Shown: in pieces, positions 18,667 through 28,373 of the stretch
Layout: each line of letters begins with the position of its first letter
How positions within the stretch are numbered: the stretch's first letter is position 1
Origin: Paenibacillus camelliae
GTDB lineage: Bacteria > Bacillota > Bacilli > Paenibacillales > Paenibacillaceae
Assembly (NCBI RefSeq): GCF_023715345.1
Contig: NZ_JAMBNY010000001.1
Span: 868,001 to 932,000 of the forward strand
Reading direction: 5' to 3'
Length of the DNA: 64,000 bases
The notes under the pieces: model-generated
What the model saw: only the letters and a program-made list of their open reading frames with translations
What the model was told of the DNA's origin: nothing
Databases searched by the model: none
Translations under genes and position numbers: made by a program

Positions 18667-18779
18667 GAACGTTCCCCCTATGCAGTATTATTTCTAATCT
18701 CAAATATTAAACTGCATTAACAAAACTATATCGAACAATCGTTAATTATAATGCTTTGAAATGTAAAGGAATTGTTAAA

Positions 18780-19172
18780 TTAGAAACGACGAAACATGAA
18801 CCTTCCATTATTAATGCCTGCTTCAATCCATTTCAATATGATGCCTTCAAAGATTCGTCGTGTTAATGGAATGATAAGTAATACACCAGCAATATCGGAT
18901 ATAAAACCAGGTATAAGTAGAAGTAACGCTCCTGCAAGCACACATACACCATTAACTAAAGCACGCCCTGGAATTTGCCCAACATTCATTTGTCCTCTCG
19001 CAATCTGCATCACTTTACGTCCTTCGTAGATCGCTGCAGCCGCTCCAATTACACTTATCATGATCATTAGTGTGAAGGTGTTCCAGCCACCAATCCAATC
19101 TCCAACGAGCAGCATTCCCCATATTTCTATTAGTGGATATATGATTATTATTGCGGGCAGCCACTTTTTCAT
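18780..19172 (-). CDS. fxsA: FxsA-family membrane protein
   Basis: 130 residues from the ATG at 19172; an ATG 15 bases upstream is in frame but has no ribosome binding site, whereas GAGGTGG precedes this one. Four hydrophobic segments (about residues 5-22, 28-46, 70-92, 94-110) with the family motif PLIEIWGMLLVGDWIGG and IPGFISDIAGVLLIIP. FxsA is a small inner-membrane protein that in E. coli lowers exclusion of phage T7; its cell role is unclear. Same-strand neighbour of pyk, as in the B. subtilis order, but with a thioesterase gene and a repeat element between. Confidence 0.85.
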   Translation of the reverse strand: MKKWLPAIIIIYPLIEIWGMLLVGDWIGGWNTFTLMIMISVIGAAAAIYEGRKVMQIARGQMNVGQIPGRALVNGVCVLAGALLLLIPGFISDIAGVLLIIPLTRRIFEGIILKWIEAGINNGRFMFRRF

Positions 19173-19187
19173 CCTCTTCCACCTCAT

Positions 19188-19649
19188 TTACATCATTTGT
19201 AATTTTTCATAAAGCTCAGGCATGACCTTCGAAAGTCGAACGGGCTTGAACGTTTCATTCACCCATACATGCTTAGTACCACCATGTACTAAAAGCTCCC
19301 CAGGCAATTCCTCACTGGAAGCATAGCAACCTGCTTTATAATCAGCTTCCGTTACTTTCCTTACTTGAGATTCAAACTCCATACGCAGAGGAGTGAGATT
19401 TTTCATTCTTGTACAAATAATAACCATATCATCATATTTAGCAGGCAGCTCATAGCTGACCGACAAATCAATAACAGGAAACAGCAATCCATTTTCCTCA
19501 ATATCTCGATAGGTTACCCCTAAAGCTCTTACCCATTCTGTACGGCCAATTTCAAACCAGGTTACATAATTGCCGTGAAATACGACTCCCATTTGATCTG
19601 TTTCTTGGTATCTAACACGTTGTGGATGAACTAGCCATTTACCAGCCAT
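19188..19649 (-). CDS. Acyl-CoA thioesterase, hot-dog fold (YbgC/4HBT-like)
   Basis: 153 residues. The start is the ATG at 19649, since AAAGGAG precedes it; an upstream frame extension overlaps that site. The motif RVRYQETDQMGVVFHGNYVTWFEIGR contains the conserved Asp of 4-hydroxybenzoyl-CoA-type thioesterases (TDQMGVVFHGNY). These soluble enzymes hydrolyse acyl-CoA or acyl-carrier-protein thioesters; the substrate is not readable. It lies directly before fxsA with no gap. Confidence 0.85.
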   Translation of the reverse strand: MAGKWLVHPQRVRYQETDQMGVVFHGNYVTWFEIGRTEWVRALGVTYRDIEENGLLFPVIDLSVSYELPAKYDDMVIICTRMKNLTPLRMEFESQVRKVTEADYKAGCYASSEELPGELLVHGGTKHVWVNETFKPVRLSKVMPELYEKLQMM

Positions 19650-19738
19650 GTTGAATGCTCCTTTTTGCAACTCTTTTTATATCATTATAATAAAGGTTAT
19701 GCTCGCCATGCAAAGCACAAACAGCAGCAGATAAACAT

Positions 19739-19778
19739 AAGACCGCAATCTTCTGTAAAACAAGAAGATTGCGGTCTT
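19739..19778. terminator. Hairpin in the pyk downstream region
   Basis: A perfect 16 bp stem (19739-19754 and 19763-19778) with an 8-base loop and short T tracts. It lies between a repeat element and the thioesterase gene start, so it may end pyk transcription on the minus strand. Confidence 0.7.
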
Positions 19779-19786
19779 TATTTACT

Positions 19787-19996
19787 GCCGAATATGCTAC
19801 AAAGAATTACTTCGTAATCAAAGCCGAGAAGATGGGACGATACTAGAAACAGAGGAGCGCAGCGTACATTACTTGGTACGTGAGCTACAATGTTTTCGAA
19901 GAAAACATGCTTCGGAAGCTATTTCGGTAGCGTTCCATATTCGATGCCGAATATGCTACAAAAAATTACTTCGTAATCAAAGCCGAGCTTTTTGAC
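19787..19996. repeat. Truncated copy of the structured 168 bp repeat, with a 42 bp flanking duplication
   Basis: This fills most of the 359-base gap between pyk and the thioesterase gene. It shares the core GCGCAGCGTAC...TTGGTACGTGAGC with the arrays at 30 kb and 54.6 kb, and its right end (19979-19996) has the family's terminal arm. Its left terminal arm is missing: instead a second right-end sequence (19787-19828) is joined there, matching 19946-19987 in 41 of 42 bases. The inner stem (ACGATACTAGAAA with TTTCGGTAGCGT) is kept. It ends 13 bases before the pyk stop. Confidence 0.8.
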
Positions 19997-20008
19997 TACC
20001 TTTATAAA

Positions 20009-21763
20009 TTAAAGGACTTTGGATTGGCCCGAGTAGATATACCCCGTCTCCGCATAAATCGTAACTTCCATACCATCCTTAAGCAGTTCAGTTGCGTTCT
20101 TAACACCAAGAATAACAGGTGTGCTTAGGTTAATGCCGCATACTGCTGCATGGCTCGTAATGCCGCCTTGCTCAGTAATAACAGCGCCTGCGCGCTCGAA
20201 TGCTGGGATGTGATCCTTGTCAGTAGCTACTGTTACAAGAATATCGCCTTGTTGTACCTTCGCATTTGCTTCTTCAGCTGTACGAGCTACAACAATTTTG
20301 CCTGTAACATTTTGACTGCCGATCCCTTGTCCAGTTGCAAGCATCTCGCCAATATGATGAATTTTCATTAGGTTCGTTGTACCAGCACGTCCAACAGGAA
20401 CACCTGCAGTAATGACAACCGTATCACCAGCAGCTAGCCAGCCTGTATTCAAGGCTCCGTTCACTGCAGAGTCAAACATCTCGTCCGTTGTTTCAGCTTC
20501 AGGTCCTTGAACCGGGAATACCCCCCAGCATAAAGCTAGACCTCGCATAACTTGCTCAGTTGGTGTAACTGCAACAATTGGCGCTTTTGGACGGTATTTT
20601 GATACAACACGTGCAGTGAAACCACTGTGCGTTGATGTAACGATGGCCTTAGCATTAAGATCTAATGCTGAGTTCGCAACAGCTTGGCTGATCGCTTCTG
20701 TTACGGAGTTTTGCTGTGCACTCGCTTGCTTCATAAATATTTCGCGATATTCTAATGCTTCTTCAGCGCGCTGTGCAATGCGTGACATCGTCTGAACCGA
20801 TTCCTCTGGGTACTTACCAGCAGCTGTTTCACCTGAAAGCATAATTGCATCTGTTCCATCAAAGATTGCATTCGCTACGTCACTCGCCTCTGCACGAGTA
20901 GGACGCGGATTACGCTGCATGGAATCCAGCATTTGAGTAGCTGTAATAACTGGCTTACCAGCAACATTACATTTTTTAATCATCATTTTTTGAACTAGAG
21001 GTACTTCCTCTGCTGGAATCTCAACGCCCAAGTCGCCGCGAGCTACCATCAAACCGTCTGACACCTCTAGAATTTCATCTAGATTGTCTACGCCCTCTTG
21101 GTTCTCTATTTTAGATATAATTTGAATATGGCCTGCATTGTGCTGCTCAAGAAGCTCGCGAATTTCTAATACGTCGCTTGCTTTACGTACGAATGAGGCA
21201 GCGATAAAATCAATGCCCTGCTCAATTCCGAATATGATATCATTTCTATCTTTTTCTGTAATACCTGGAAGAGAGATTTTTACACCAGGTACGTTAACGC
21301 CTTTTTTACCTTTAATCGGACCGCTATTTACGATGCGACAATGAACTTCTGTACCTTCGATGCCTTCAACCTTCAAGCCTATTAAACCATCATCGATAAG
21401 AACTGTTGAACCAACGGACAAATCGTTAGGAAGATTTTTGTAAGTAACAGGAACGCGATTACGATCACCAATAATATCTTCGGTAGTTAATGTAATTGCA
21501 TCTCCTTGAGCAAGCTCAATCGGTTCTTCGTTGAGTTTGCCTAGACGAATTTCTGGACCTTTCGTATCTAGCAAAATTGCTACTGAAGTACCAAGCTCCT
21601 GATTCGCTGCACGAATATTTTTAATTCGATTACCGTGCTCTTCAAAATCTCCGTGTGAGAAATTTAAGCGAGCTACGTTCATTCCTGCATTGATCAATTT
21701 CTTCGTATTTTCCAACGATTCGCTGGATGGTCCAATTGTACAAACGATTTTAGTTTTACGCAT
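20009..21763 (-). CDS. pyk: Pyruvate kinase with C-terminal phosphohistidine-type domain
   Basis: 584 residues, ATG after CGGAGGAAACC. The core enzyme is complete: [25 protein letters not shown], the K+/ADP site, [15 protein letters not shown] and [12 protein letters not shown]. After the C-terminal effector domain there is an extra domain of about 110 residues with [11 protein letters not shown], the PEP-utilising mobile domain seen in Bacillales Pyk (B. subtilis enzyme 585 residues). It makes pyruvate and ATP from PEP. It lies downstream of accA, but pfkA, which sits between them in Bacillus, is absent. A promoter candidate precedes it. Confidence 0.96.
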   Translation of the reverse strand: MRKTKIVCTIGPSSESLENTKKLINAGMNVARLNFSHGDFEEHGNRIKNIRAANQELGTSVAILLDTKGPEIRLGKLNEEPIELAQGDAITLTTEDIIGDRNRVPVTYKNLPNDLSVGSTVLIDDGLIGLKVEGIEGTEVHCRIVNSGPIKGKKGVNVPGVKISLPGITEKDRNDIIFGIEQGIDFIAASFVRKASDVLEIRELLEQHNAGHIQIISKIENQEGVDNLDEILEVSDGLMVARGDLGVEIPAEEVPLVQKMMIKKCNVAGKPVITATQMLDSMQRNPRPTRAEASDVANAIFDGTDAIMLSGETAAGKYPEESVQTMSRIAQRAEEALEYREIFMKQASAQQNSVTEAISQAVANSALDLNAKAIVTSTHSGFTARVVSKYRPKAPIVAVTPTEQVMRGLALCWGVFPVQGPEAETTDEMFDSAVNGALNTGWLAAGDTVVITAGVPVGRAGTTNLMKIHHIGEMLATGQGIGSQNVTGKIVVARTAEEANAKVQQGDILVTVATDKDHIPAFERAGAVITEQGGITSHAAVCGINLSTPVILGVKNATELLKDGMEVTIYAETGYIYSGQSKVL

Positions 21764-21823
21764 GATAGGTTTCCTCCGTTTAATGCCTGAAATTCAAAAC
21801 TATAGTATCATCATTGCATCATA

Positions 21824-21852
21824 ATTTTATCGGTTTTATAGTGGATTGGCAA
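21824..21852 (-). promoter_or_regulatory. Candidate sigma-A promoter for pyk
   Basis: On the minus strand TTGCCA (21852-21847), 17 bases, TAAAAT (21829-21824), about 60 bases before the pyk ATG. Motif only. Confidence 0.4.
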
Positions 21853-21912
21853 GTTATAACAGCAGTTTTCGACATACAATCTAAAACTTCTGCGATAGGC
21901 CGCTTGAACAGA

Positions 21913-22893
21913 CTATTCTATAGCTTGGCCAGCTTCTGCCTCTGCCATACGATATTGTCCAATTTTTCTAAATTTATGGTAGCGATCCTCGATCAAATCG
22001 TTCTCATTCATCTCTAACAGCTCGTCCAAATGCTTTCCGAGAGATGCCTTAATAGATTCTGCTTGCTCTTCGAGATTACGATGCGCTCCACCCTGCGGCT
22101 CAGGAACGATTTCTTCTATGATTTCTAATTGAAGTAGATCTTTCGCTGTAATCTTCATCGCTTCAGCTGCTTCATCAGCTCGAGATGCATCCTTCCACAA
22201 TATCGAAGCTGCACCGTTTGGTGAGATCGCCGAATAGATTGCATTTTCAAGCATGATGACACGGTTACCTACACCAAGCGCCAGCGCTCCACCGCTACCA
22301 CCTTCACCAATAACGACACAGATGATTGGCACACCAAAGCCAGCCATCTCCCGTAAATTTCGAGCAATCGCCTCGGATTGTCCACGCTCTTCAGCAGTAT
22401 CCCCAGGATAGGCACCCTTAGTGTCAATAAACGTAATGATTGGACGTTTAAATTTATTAGCCTGCTGCATTAAGCGCAGCGCTTTACGAAAGCCCTCCGG
22501 ATGGGGGCTACCAAAAAAGCGAGCAATGTTGTCGCGTGTATCTTTTCCGCGTTGATGACCAATAACGGTTACTGGCAATCCGTTAAATTTAGCGATTCCG
22601 CCTACTATAGCAAGATCGTCAGCAAACAGTCGATCACCGTGCAGTTCTATAAAGTCTGTAAATATCGCGTTAATAAAGTCAAGCGATGTAGGACGCTGAT
22701 GGTGGCGGGCTAGCTGCATTTTTTGAGCTGCAGTTAGCTCACGATACATCGTATCTTCCAGTTCCTTGCAGCGTTCCTCAAGTCTAGCGATTTCCTCAGA
22801 GAAATCTAGTCCAGTCCCATCACTTAGGCTTTTCAGTTCTTTAATTTTATTACGAAGCTCATTCAGTGGCTTTTCAAAAGGCAGCTCACTCAC
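21913..22893 (-). CDS. accA: Acetyl-CoA carboxylase carboxyltransferase subunit alpha
   Basis: 326 residues. The start is a GTG at 22893 with AAGGAGG nine bases upstream, inside the last codons of accD (8-base overlap). Crotonase-fold carboxyltransferase with the family segments [30 protein letters not shown], and [15 protein letters not shown]. With AccD it moves the carboxyl group from biotin to acetyl-CoA, committing carbon to fatty acids. Overlap with accD suggests coupled expression of the two subunits in equal amounts. Confidence 0.96.
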   Translation of the reverse strand: MSELPFEKPLNELRNKIKELKSLSDGTGLDFSEEIARLEERCKELEDTMYRELTAAQKMQLARHHQRPTSLDFINAIFTDFIELHGDRLFADDLAIVGGIAKFNGLPVTVIGHQRGKDTRDNIARFFGSPHPEGFRKALRLMQQANKFKRPIITFIDTKGAYPGDTAEERGQSEAIARNLREMAGFGVPIICVVIGEGGSGGALALGVGNRVIMLENAIYSAISPNGAASILWKDASRADEAAEAMKITAKDLLQLEIIEEIVPEPQGGAHRNLEEQAESIKASLGKHLDELLEMNENDLIEDRYHKFRKIGQYRMAEAEAGQAIE

Positions 22894-23752
22894 TCACAGA
22901 AACCTCCTTTACCATATGCATATCGAGAAGCTTTGTAAGCATCGTGCGCATATCCTTGCGATGCACAACCTTATCAAGCTGTCCATGCTGCATATTAAAT
23001 TCTGCAGTTTGAAAATTATCAGGAAGCTTCTGACGAATCGTTTGTTCGATTACGATTCGACCAGCGAATCCGATAAGTGCACCCGGTTCTGCAAGATTGT
23101 AATCCCCTAAGCTTGCAAAGCTAGCTGATACACCACCGGTAGTAGGATCAGTAAACACAGAGATATACAAGCCGCCATCGCCTTGGAATTTTGCCAAAGC
23201 CGCGCTTGTTTTAGCCATCTGCATTAGACTTAATATACTTTCCTGCATCCTAGCACCGCTAGATGTAGAGAATATAATAAGAGGCAGCTTTTTAAGATGT
23301 GCGCTTTCAATTGCTCGCGTAATTTTCTCGCCAGCAACGGAGCCCATACTTCCAGTAAAGAAATCGAAGCTCATTACGGCAACGACAACCGGAAAGCCAC
23401 CAATGGCCCCTTCACCAGACACGACAGAATCCATTAAGTTGGATTTAGCCTTTTGCTGCTCTAGCTTTGCTTTATAGCCTGGGAAGTTTAATGGGTCCAC
23501 AGATTCCATCGTTTCATCGTATTCAACGAAACTGCCTTCATCAAGCGTCATTGCTATGCGCTCTCTAGCGCTTAAGCGACCATGATAACCGCATGATGAA
23601 CAGACCTTAAGATTTTTCTCAAGCTCTTTACTATACTGTATATTGCCACATTTTGGACATTTGTTCATTAGTCCTTCCGGAACCTCACGTTTTGGACGCT
23701 CCGTAGGAATCGTGGCATATTTCTTCTTAGAAAACAGATCTTTTATTTGCAA
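22886..23752 (-). CDS. accD: Acetyl-CoA carboxylase carboxyltransferase subunit beta
   Basis: 288 residues, TTG start at 23752 after AGAGGTG. The N-terminal zinc ribbon has Cys32, Cys35, Cys51 and Cys54 (CPKC and CSSC), followed by the carboxyltransferase domain with [16 protein letters not shown] and [14 protein letters not shown]. It is the partner of accA, overlapping it by 8 bases. The zinc ribbon of bacterial AccD can bind its own mRNA, so autoregulation is possible but not shown here. Confidence 0.96.
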   Translation of the reverse strand: MQIKDLFSKKKYATIPTERPKREVPEGLMNKCPKCGNIQYSKELEKNLKVCSSCGYHGRLSARERIAMTLDEGSFVEYDETMESVDPLNFPGYKAKLEQQKAKSNLMDSVVSGEGAIGGFPVVVAVMSFDFFTGSMGSVAGEKITRAIESAHLKKLPLIIFSTSSGARMQESILSLMQMAKTSAALAKFQGDGGLYISVFTDPTTGGVSASFASLGDYNLAEPGALIGFAGRIVIEQTIRQKLPDNFQTAEFNMQHGQLDKVVHRKDMRTMLTKLLDMHMVKEVSVSE

Positions 23753-23789
23753 TTTTCACACCTCTTTGGGCGCAATCGAATTCTTAGCA

Positions 23790-23978
23790 CTATGGGCGAA
23801 TGATGCTGTCAAATATCTCTCGTATTTCTTCTACCTCACCTGAAGGAACTAGAATTTCGAATTGCTGTTTAGACAAATTGACAGGACGGATTTTTACGAG
23901 AAATCCTTCTTGTAATAGTTTATTTTTTATGTTTTCAGCAGCTCTCTCAGTCGGTGCAATATAAAATACCGTCCACAT
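23790..23978 (-). CDS. Small conserved-looking protein before accD
   Basis: 62 residues, ATG after TAGGAGGTAAACCC, 38 bases before accD on the same strand. It contains one compact alpha/beta unit: a strand WTVFYIAPTE, a helix AENIKNKLLQEGF, a strand LVKIRPV, QQFEILVPSGE and a final helix. This pattern resembles small signal-transducing-type (DUF2007-like) proteins, but I do not recognise a certain family. It is probably cotranscribed with accDA. Function unknown. Confidence 0.7.
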   Translation of the reverse strand: MWTVFYIAPTERAAENIKNKLLQEGFLVKIRPVNLSKQQFEILVPSGEVEEIREIFDSIIRP

Positions 23979-24073
23979 GGGTTTACCTCCTACAACACCA
24001 CGTTAGCAATCGTAAATTAAATATACAGCTGCGATCCCGTCAATGGCCGTATGATGAACTCATGATAACATAA

Positions 24074-24565
24074 CTATTGAGGATCGGGCAAATCATATTG
24101 CCGCGCCTTTTCATCCTGATGTGCGATTCTCGCTGAGGCTGCTGCAGCAAGCCCTGCGACCAAATCATCAAGGAAAACATGAATGCCTTTCCCTTTCTCA
24201 TTTAACTTTTGCAGTATTCCAGGCTTCATCTTGTCCAAGTAGCCAAAGCTTGTCAAACCAATCATTCCGTATACGTTTGTAATTCCTAATGCCATCGTTT
24301 CATCTACTCCGTACAACGGCTCGTCTTTTTCCATAATGGCTTGAAGTGGCTGAGGCAGTTTTCCTTGCTCAGCGAGCTGATCTAGAGCAATGCCTGTGTA
24401 TAGAGCATATTGCACCTCACGCTTCGACAATACGGCTCTCACACTCTCTACACATTGCTCTAATGTTAAGGCCGCATTATAGGGTAGCTGTAATTGATAA
24501 GCGATTTCTGCAACTTCTTGTAGGCTAACACCACGTTCCAATAACAACGCTTCTATCGTACTCAT
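24074..24565 (-). CDS. PgpA-family phosphatidylglycerophosphatase (YutG-like), copy 2
   Basis: 163 residues; ATG at 24565 after AGGGAG, preferred to a GTG nine bases upstream. It shares with the gene at 1184 the blocks VLSKREVQ, KDEPLYGVDE-like, NVYGMIGLTSFGYLDK and HVFLDDLVAGLAAAASARIAHQ, so they are paralogues. It lies between dnaE and the accD group on the same strand. Possible function: phosphatidylglycerophosphate phosphatase. Which copy supplies the main activity cannot be decided from sequence. Confidence 0.8.
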   Translation of the reverse strand: MSTIEALLLERGVSLQEVAEIAYQLQLPYNAALTLEQCVESVRAVLSKREVQYALYTGIALDQLAEQGKLPQPLQAIMEKDEPLYGVDETMALGITNVYGMIGLTSFGYLDKMKPGILQKLNEKGKGIHVFLDDLVAGLAAAASARIAHQDEKARQYDLPDPQ

Positions 24566-24632
24566 TGTCTTCACTCCCTACATACTAGTGTAGGAAAGCA
24601 TATGCACGACTAACTGAAATTGTGCCTTAAAA

Positions 24633-27600
24633 TTACTTTACAGCAATCGATCCCTCACCAAGTAGCTGATGGACTTGAATAGCAAGCTGCTCACTGTATC
24701 GGACGTGATACTGCTTACTTAATGCAACGATTTGACCGGTGCCTTCATAGAACAATACGGTCTCTTGCTCACCGCGATGAGCTCGCAGTACCCTCTGCAG
24801 CTGAGCAAGTATTTCCTGCTTTTGCATTTCGCTGCTCAGCTTAATATAAACTTTTTGTAAATTATTTTGAGTTGATGAAGTATCGGGCGATGAAACATGA
24901 GACTGCTCTGCATCTCGTCTAGCGTTAGAGTGCTTGCTAGTCCCTGTGCTTTGTGCGGCCTGTTGATGCAGCTGCCCATTACGTCGCTGCATAGCTTGCG
25001 TACGCCAATTTGCTTGAGAACGAAGACGATCGACAGCAGGGCGTAACGCAGCGTAATCTTCAGCCTCTGGAACGACAGCATCATGAACGATCAGCTTTAG
25101 CTCATCCTCCTGCTTTTGCAGCTCAACTAGCATTAAAGCAAGCTTGTCCTTGCTGAGCTGCTGGGAATGCTTACTCCACACTCTATTGAAGATCACAGCC
25201 TCAACTCGAACAAGCGCATCCTCAATCTCTGCAAAAGCCATCGCTTGACCATTTTTACTTACGAACGAGCGCAGCGAAGTGATGCGGACAGGGACAACTG
25301 CATAGCTTCCGTCTTCCTTCTCATATAGCTCAACTAGCTGATCTATAGAAGTACCGGCGATGCCTGCTAGAAGCTCATCAAGTGGGTGACCTGTTAAATA
25401 CATGCCTAACAACTCGTACTCATGCTCTAATTGCTCATGCGTCGTAAAGGGTCTTATATCAGGCAGCTCAACATTCCAGTTTTGGATTTCCTCAAATCCA
25501 AATAGCTCAAGCTGAAGCTCATCACGCTGTTTCTTCCACTTCGTAACGGCTTCAAGGCAATCATCAAGAACGGCATAGAGCTGTGCACGATGTCCCTCAA
25601 GTCCGTCAAATGCACCCGCAAGAATTAGCGATTCTAATACGCGCTTGTTGACGACACGAAGATCGACACGCTTACAAAAATCTAGCAAGCTTTCATAAGG
25701 CCCATCTTGCCGTCCCTTTACTATCGATTCAATCGCCTGCGTGCCAACATTTTTTATGGCAGACAAGCCAAATCGAACCCCTTCCTCCACAGGAGCAAAG
25801 TTCAAATGACTTTCATTAACATTCGGTGGAAGCACCAGAATCCCCATACGGCGGCACTCGTCCACATATTGAGCCGTCTTCTGCAAATTGCCTGCTACCG
25901 AGGCTAGCATGGATGCCATAAATATAGAAGGATAATGTGTCTTATACCATGCAGTTCGGAAAGCGAGCACAGCATAAGCGACAGCATGTGCACGTGGAAA
26001 ACCGTAATCAGCGAAGCGAACAATCATGTCATACACTTCATTAGCAGTTTGCTCGTCATAGCCCATGTGAAGACTGCCTTTAACAAAGTGAGTTCTTTCC
26101 TCGTCCAGCACTTCACGCTTTTTCTTTGATACTGCTCTTCGCAGCAGATCGGCTTCACCTAATGAAAAACCAGCCATATGTGAAGCAATCTGCATAATTT
26201 GTTCCTGATATACTATAATACCGTAAGTATCCTGCAAAATATGCCGAAGTTCGTCGTGCGGATATTCGACATTAATTTTCCCGTGTTTTCCTTCGATGTA
26301 TTTTGGAATAAACTCCATTGGGCCTGGTCTATACAGAGCTAGTACGGAGACGATATCCTCAAAGTTAGAAGGCTTCATCTCCTTCAGCACTCTTCGCATG
26401 CCTGCAGATTCCAGCTGAAACACGCCTGTTGTTTCTCCTTTGCCTAGTAACTCATAAGTAGCAGGATCATCATCGGAGATCGAATGAAAATCTACCGATT
26501 TGCCGTGTAGCTTTTCTACCCAGCGATACGATCTTTCAAGAATGGATAACGTTCTTAATCCAAGAAAGTCCATTTTGAGCAAACCAATTGCTTCCAAGTG
26601 CTCCATCGCGTACTGAGTCAGTGGAAGCTGCTCACTTCCGTATTGAAGCGGTGTGAAGTCAGTAAGTGGCTGAGAGGCAATAACAACACCTGCTGCATGT
26701 GTTGATGAATGCCGCGGCATTCCCTCTACCTTCATAGCCATATCAATCAGCTGCCTAGTAGACTCACGCTGCTCATAAGCATTACGCAGCTGATCACTAT
26801 GCTGAAGCGCACCTGCTATCGACATTCCAACGGCATTCGGTATTTGCTTAGCTGCACGGTCAACCTCTTGAAACGACACGTTCATAACACGTCCAACATC
26901 TCGAATAGCTGCCTTTGCTGCCATCGTTCCAAACGTAATGATCTGCGCCACATGCTCCTCACCGTACTTGGCTGCAACATAGTTTATGACCTCATCACGA
27001 CGCTCATCATCAAAATCAATATCAATATCCGGCATGCTGACACGCTCTGGATTCAAGAAACGCTCAAATAATAGGTTGTATTTAATCGGATCAACGTCCG
27101 TAATATTCAAGGTGTAGGCAACTAAGCTTCCTGCGCTCGAGCCTCTACCGGGTCCAACCGCTATTTTTCTTTCCTTAGCAAAGCGAATAAAATCCCAAAC
27201 AATCAGAAAATAATCGCTGTAGCCCATACGTTCAATGACGCCTAGCTCATAATCTAGTCTCTGCTCGATATGCTCGCGGTAAGAGACATCCTCCAGCCAC
27301 TGCGACTGGTTTCCATAGCGAAGCAGCATGCCATCATGACATAACGACTTTAGAAAGCTTGTAGACGTAAATGCTTCCGGAATTGGCCAAAATTGAGGCA
27401 GCTTCGCTCGTCCAAAGGAGAGCTTAAGCTCACAGCGATCTGCAATTACCTTCGTGTTAGCAATCGCTTGCGGCACATGCTGGAATCGCTCGACCATCTC
27501 CTCCCCGCTTTTCAGATAGAGCTGATTCGTATCCATCTTCATACGATCTTCATCTTTTAATGTTTTACCTGTTCCGATGCAAATGAGCACATCTTGTACT

Positions 27601-28259
27601 TCAGCGTCTTGCTCCTTTACGTAATGTACGTCATTCGTTGCAACAAGTGGGATATCTAGCTGCTCAGCCAGCTCGATCATCATTTGGCTCGCTCGCTTCT
27701 GCTCAAGGATGCCGTGATCCTGTAATTCTAAGTAAAATCGATCACCGAATATGTCCTTGTAACGCTTTGCAGCAGCAACAGCATCTTCCCAGCTCCCGTG
27801 CAGCAGCTTCTGATTGACTTCTCCACCTAGACATGCGCTTAAGCAGATAATCCCTTCTGCGTGTGCACGAAGGGTTTCTTCATCCGCACGAGGTCGATAA
27901 TGATTCCCTTCAAGCTGAGCTATGGAAACGATATTCATAAGATTGCGATATCCCTGCTCATTCATCGCAAGTAATATTAAATGATAGATTGGGTTGTCCT
28001 TGCGGTTCCCCTTTTCAAAGCGGGAACCCGCCGTATAATAAATCTCGCAGCCAATGATAGGCTTAATATCATGCTGCTCACATGCTTTATAAAAGGCAAC
28101 TGTACCGTACATCACACCGTGATCCGTCAGTGCAAGTGATTTCATCCCTTTGCTTGCAGCCGCTTTAACGAGCTCCTGTATGCGTGCGGCTCCATCTAAT
28201 AGACTATATTCACTATGGACATGCAAGTGGACAAAGTCCGCAGCCAGTGTATTGCTCAT
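24633..28259 (-). CDS. dnaE: DNA polymerase III subunit alpha (DnaE type)
   Basis: 1208 residues; the ATG at 28259 is preferred over a TTG three bases upstream, with AGGAGAG preceding. N-terminal PHP domain (FVHLHVHSEYSLLDG), then the polymerase core with GPGRGSSAGSLVAY and the catalytic Asp motif MPDIDIDFDDERRDEV. Also ESAGMRRVL, tandem helix-hairpin-helix, and an OB-fold (YAVVPVRITSLRSFVSKNG). A Ser/Gln/Asn-rich linker of about 55 residues (near 1040-1095) separates the OB-fold from a C-terminal domain. In low-GC Firmicutes DnaE is the lagging-strand starting polymerase alongside PolC. Divergent from ytrH. Confidence 0.97.
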   Translation of the reverse strand: MSNTLAADFVHLHVHSEYSLLDGAARIQELVKAAASKGMKSLALTDHGVMYGTVAFYKACEQHDIKPIIGCEIYYTAGSRFEKGNRKDNPIYHLILLAMNEQGYRNLMNIVSIAQLEGNHYRPRADEETLRAHAEGIICLSACLGGEVNQKLLHGSWEDAVAAAKRYKDIFGDRFYLELQDHGILEQKRASQMMIELAEQLDIPLVATNDVHYVKEQDAEVQDVLICIGTGKTLKDEDRMKMDTNQLYLKSGEEMVERFQHVPQAIANTKVIADRCELKLSFGRAKLPQFWPIPEAFTSTSFLKSLCHDGMLLRYGNQSQWLEDVSYREHIEQRLDYELGVIERMGYSDYFLIVWDFIRFAKERKIAVGPGRGSSAGSLVAYTLNITDVDPIKYNLLFERFLNPERVSMPDIDIDFDDERRDEVINYVAAKYGEEHVAQIITFGTMAAKAAIRDVGRVMNVSFQEVDRAAKQIPNAVGMSIAGALQHSDQLRNAYEQRESTRQLIDMAMKVEGMPRHSSTHAAGVVIASQPLTDFTPLQYGSEQLPLTQYAMEHLEAIGLLKMDFLGLRTLSILERSYRWVEKLHGKSVDFHSISDDDPATYELLGKGETTGVFQLESAGMRRVLKEMKPSNFEDIVSVLALYRPGPMEFIPKYIEGKHGKINVEYPHDELRHILQDTYGIIVYQEQIMQIASHMAGFSLGEADLLRRAVSKKKREVLDEERTHFVKGSLHMGYDEQTANEVYDMIVRFADYGFPRAHAVAYAVLAFRTAWYKTHYPSIFMASMLASVAGNLQKTAQYVDECRRMGILVLPPNVNESHLNFAPVEEGVRFGLSAIKNVGTQAIESIVKGRQDGPYESLLDFCKRVDLRVVNKRVLESLILAGAFDGLEGHRAQLYAVLDDCLEAVTKWKKQRDELQLELFGFEEIQNWNVELPDIRPFTTHEQLEHEYELLGMYLTGHPLDELLAGIAGTSIDQLVELYEKEDGSYAVVPVRITSLRSFVSKNGQAMAFAEIEDALVRVEAVIFNRVWSKHSQQLSKDKLALMLVELQKQEDELKLIVHDAVVPEAEDYAALRPAVDRLRSQANWRTQAMQRRNGQLHQQAAQSTGTSKHSNARRDAEQSHVSSPDTSSTQNNLQKVYIKLSSEMQKQEILAQLQRVLRAHRGEQETVLFYEGTGQIVALSKQYHVRYSEQLAIQVHQLLGEGSIAVK

Positions 28260-28307
28260 CAATCGTCACTCTCCTGTCTACAAGCAGATATTATTCCTAT
28301 TATTTTA

Positions 28308-28337
28308 TCATATTCCGTATGGACACGCCCATACAAT
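28308..28337 (+). promoter_or_regulatory. Sigma-E-like promoter for ytrHI
   Basis: TCATATT at 28308-28314, 15 bases, CATACAAT at 28330-28337, 36 bases before ytrH. This closely matches the mother-cell sigma-E consensus, and ytrH/ytrI belong to the sigma-E regulon in B. subtilis. Confidence 0.65.
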
Positions 28338-28373
28338 GAAACATAAGGTTTGTCTACTTTGGGAGGGATGTAC

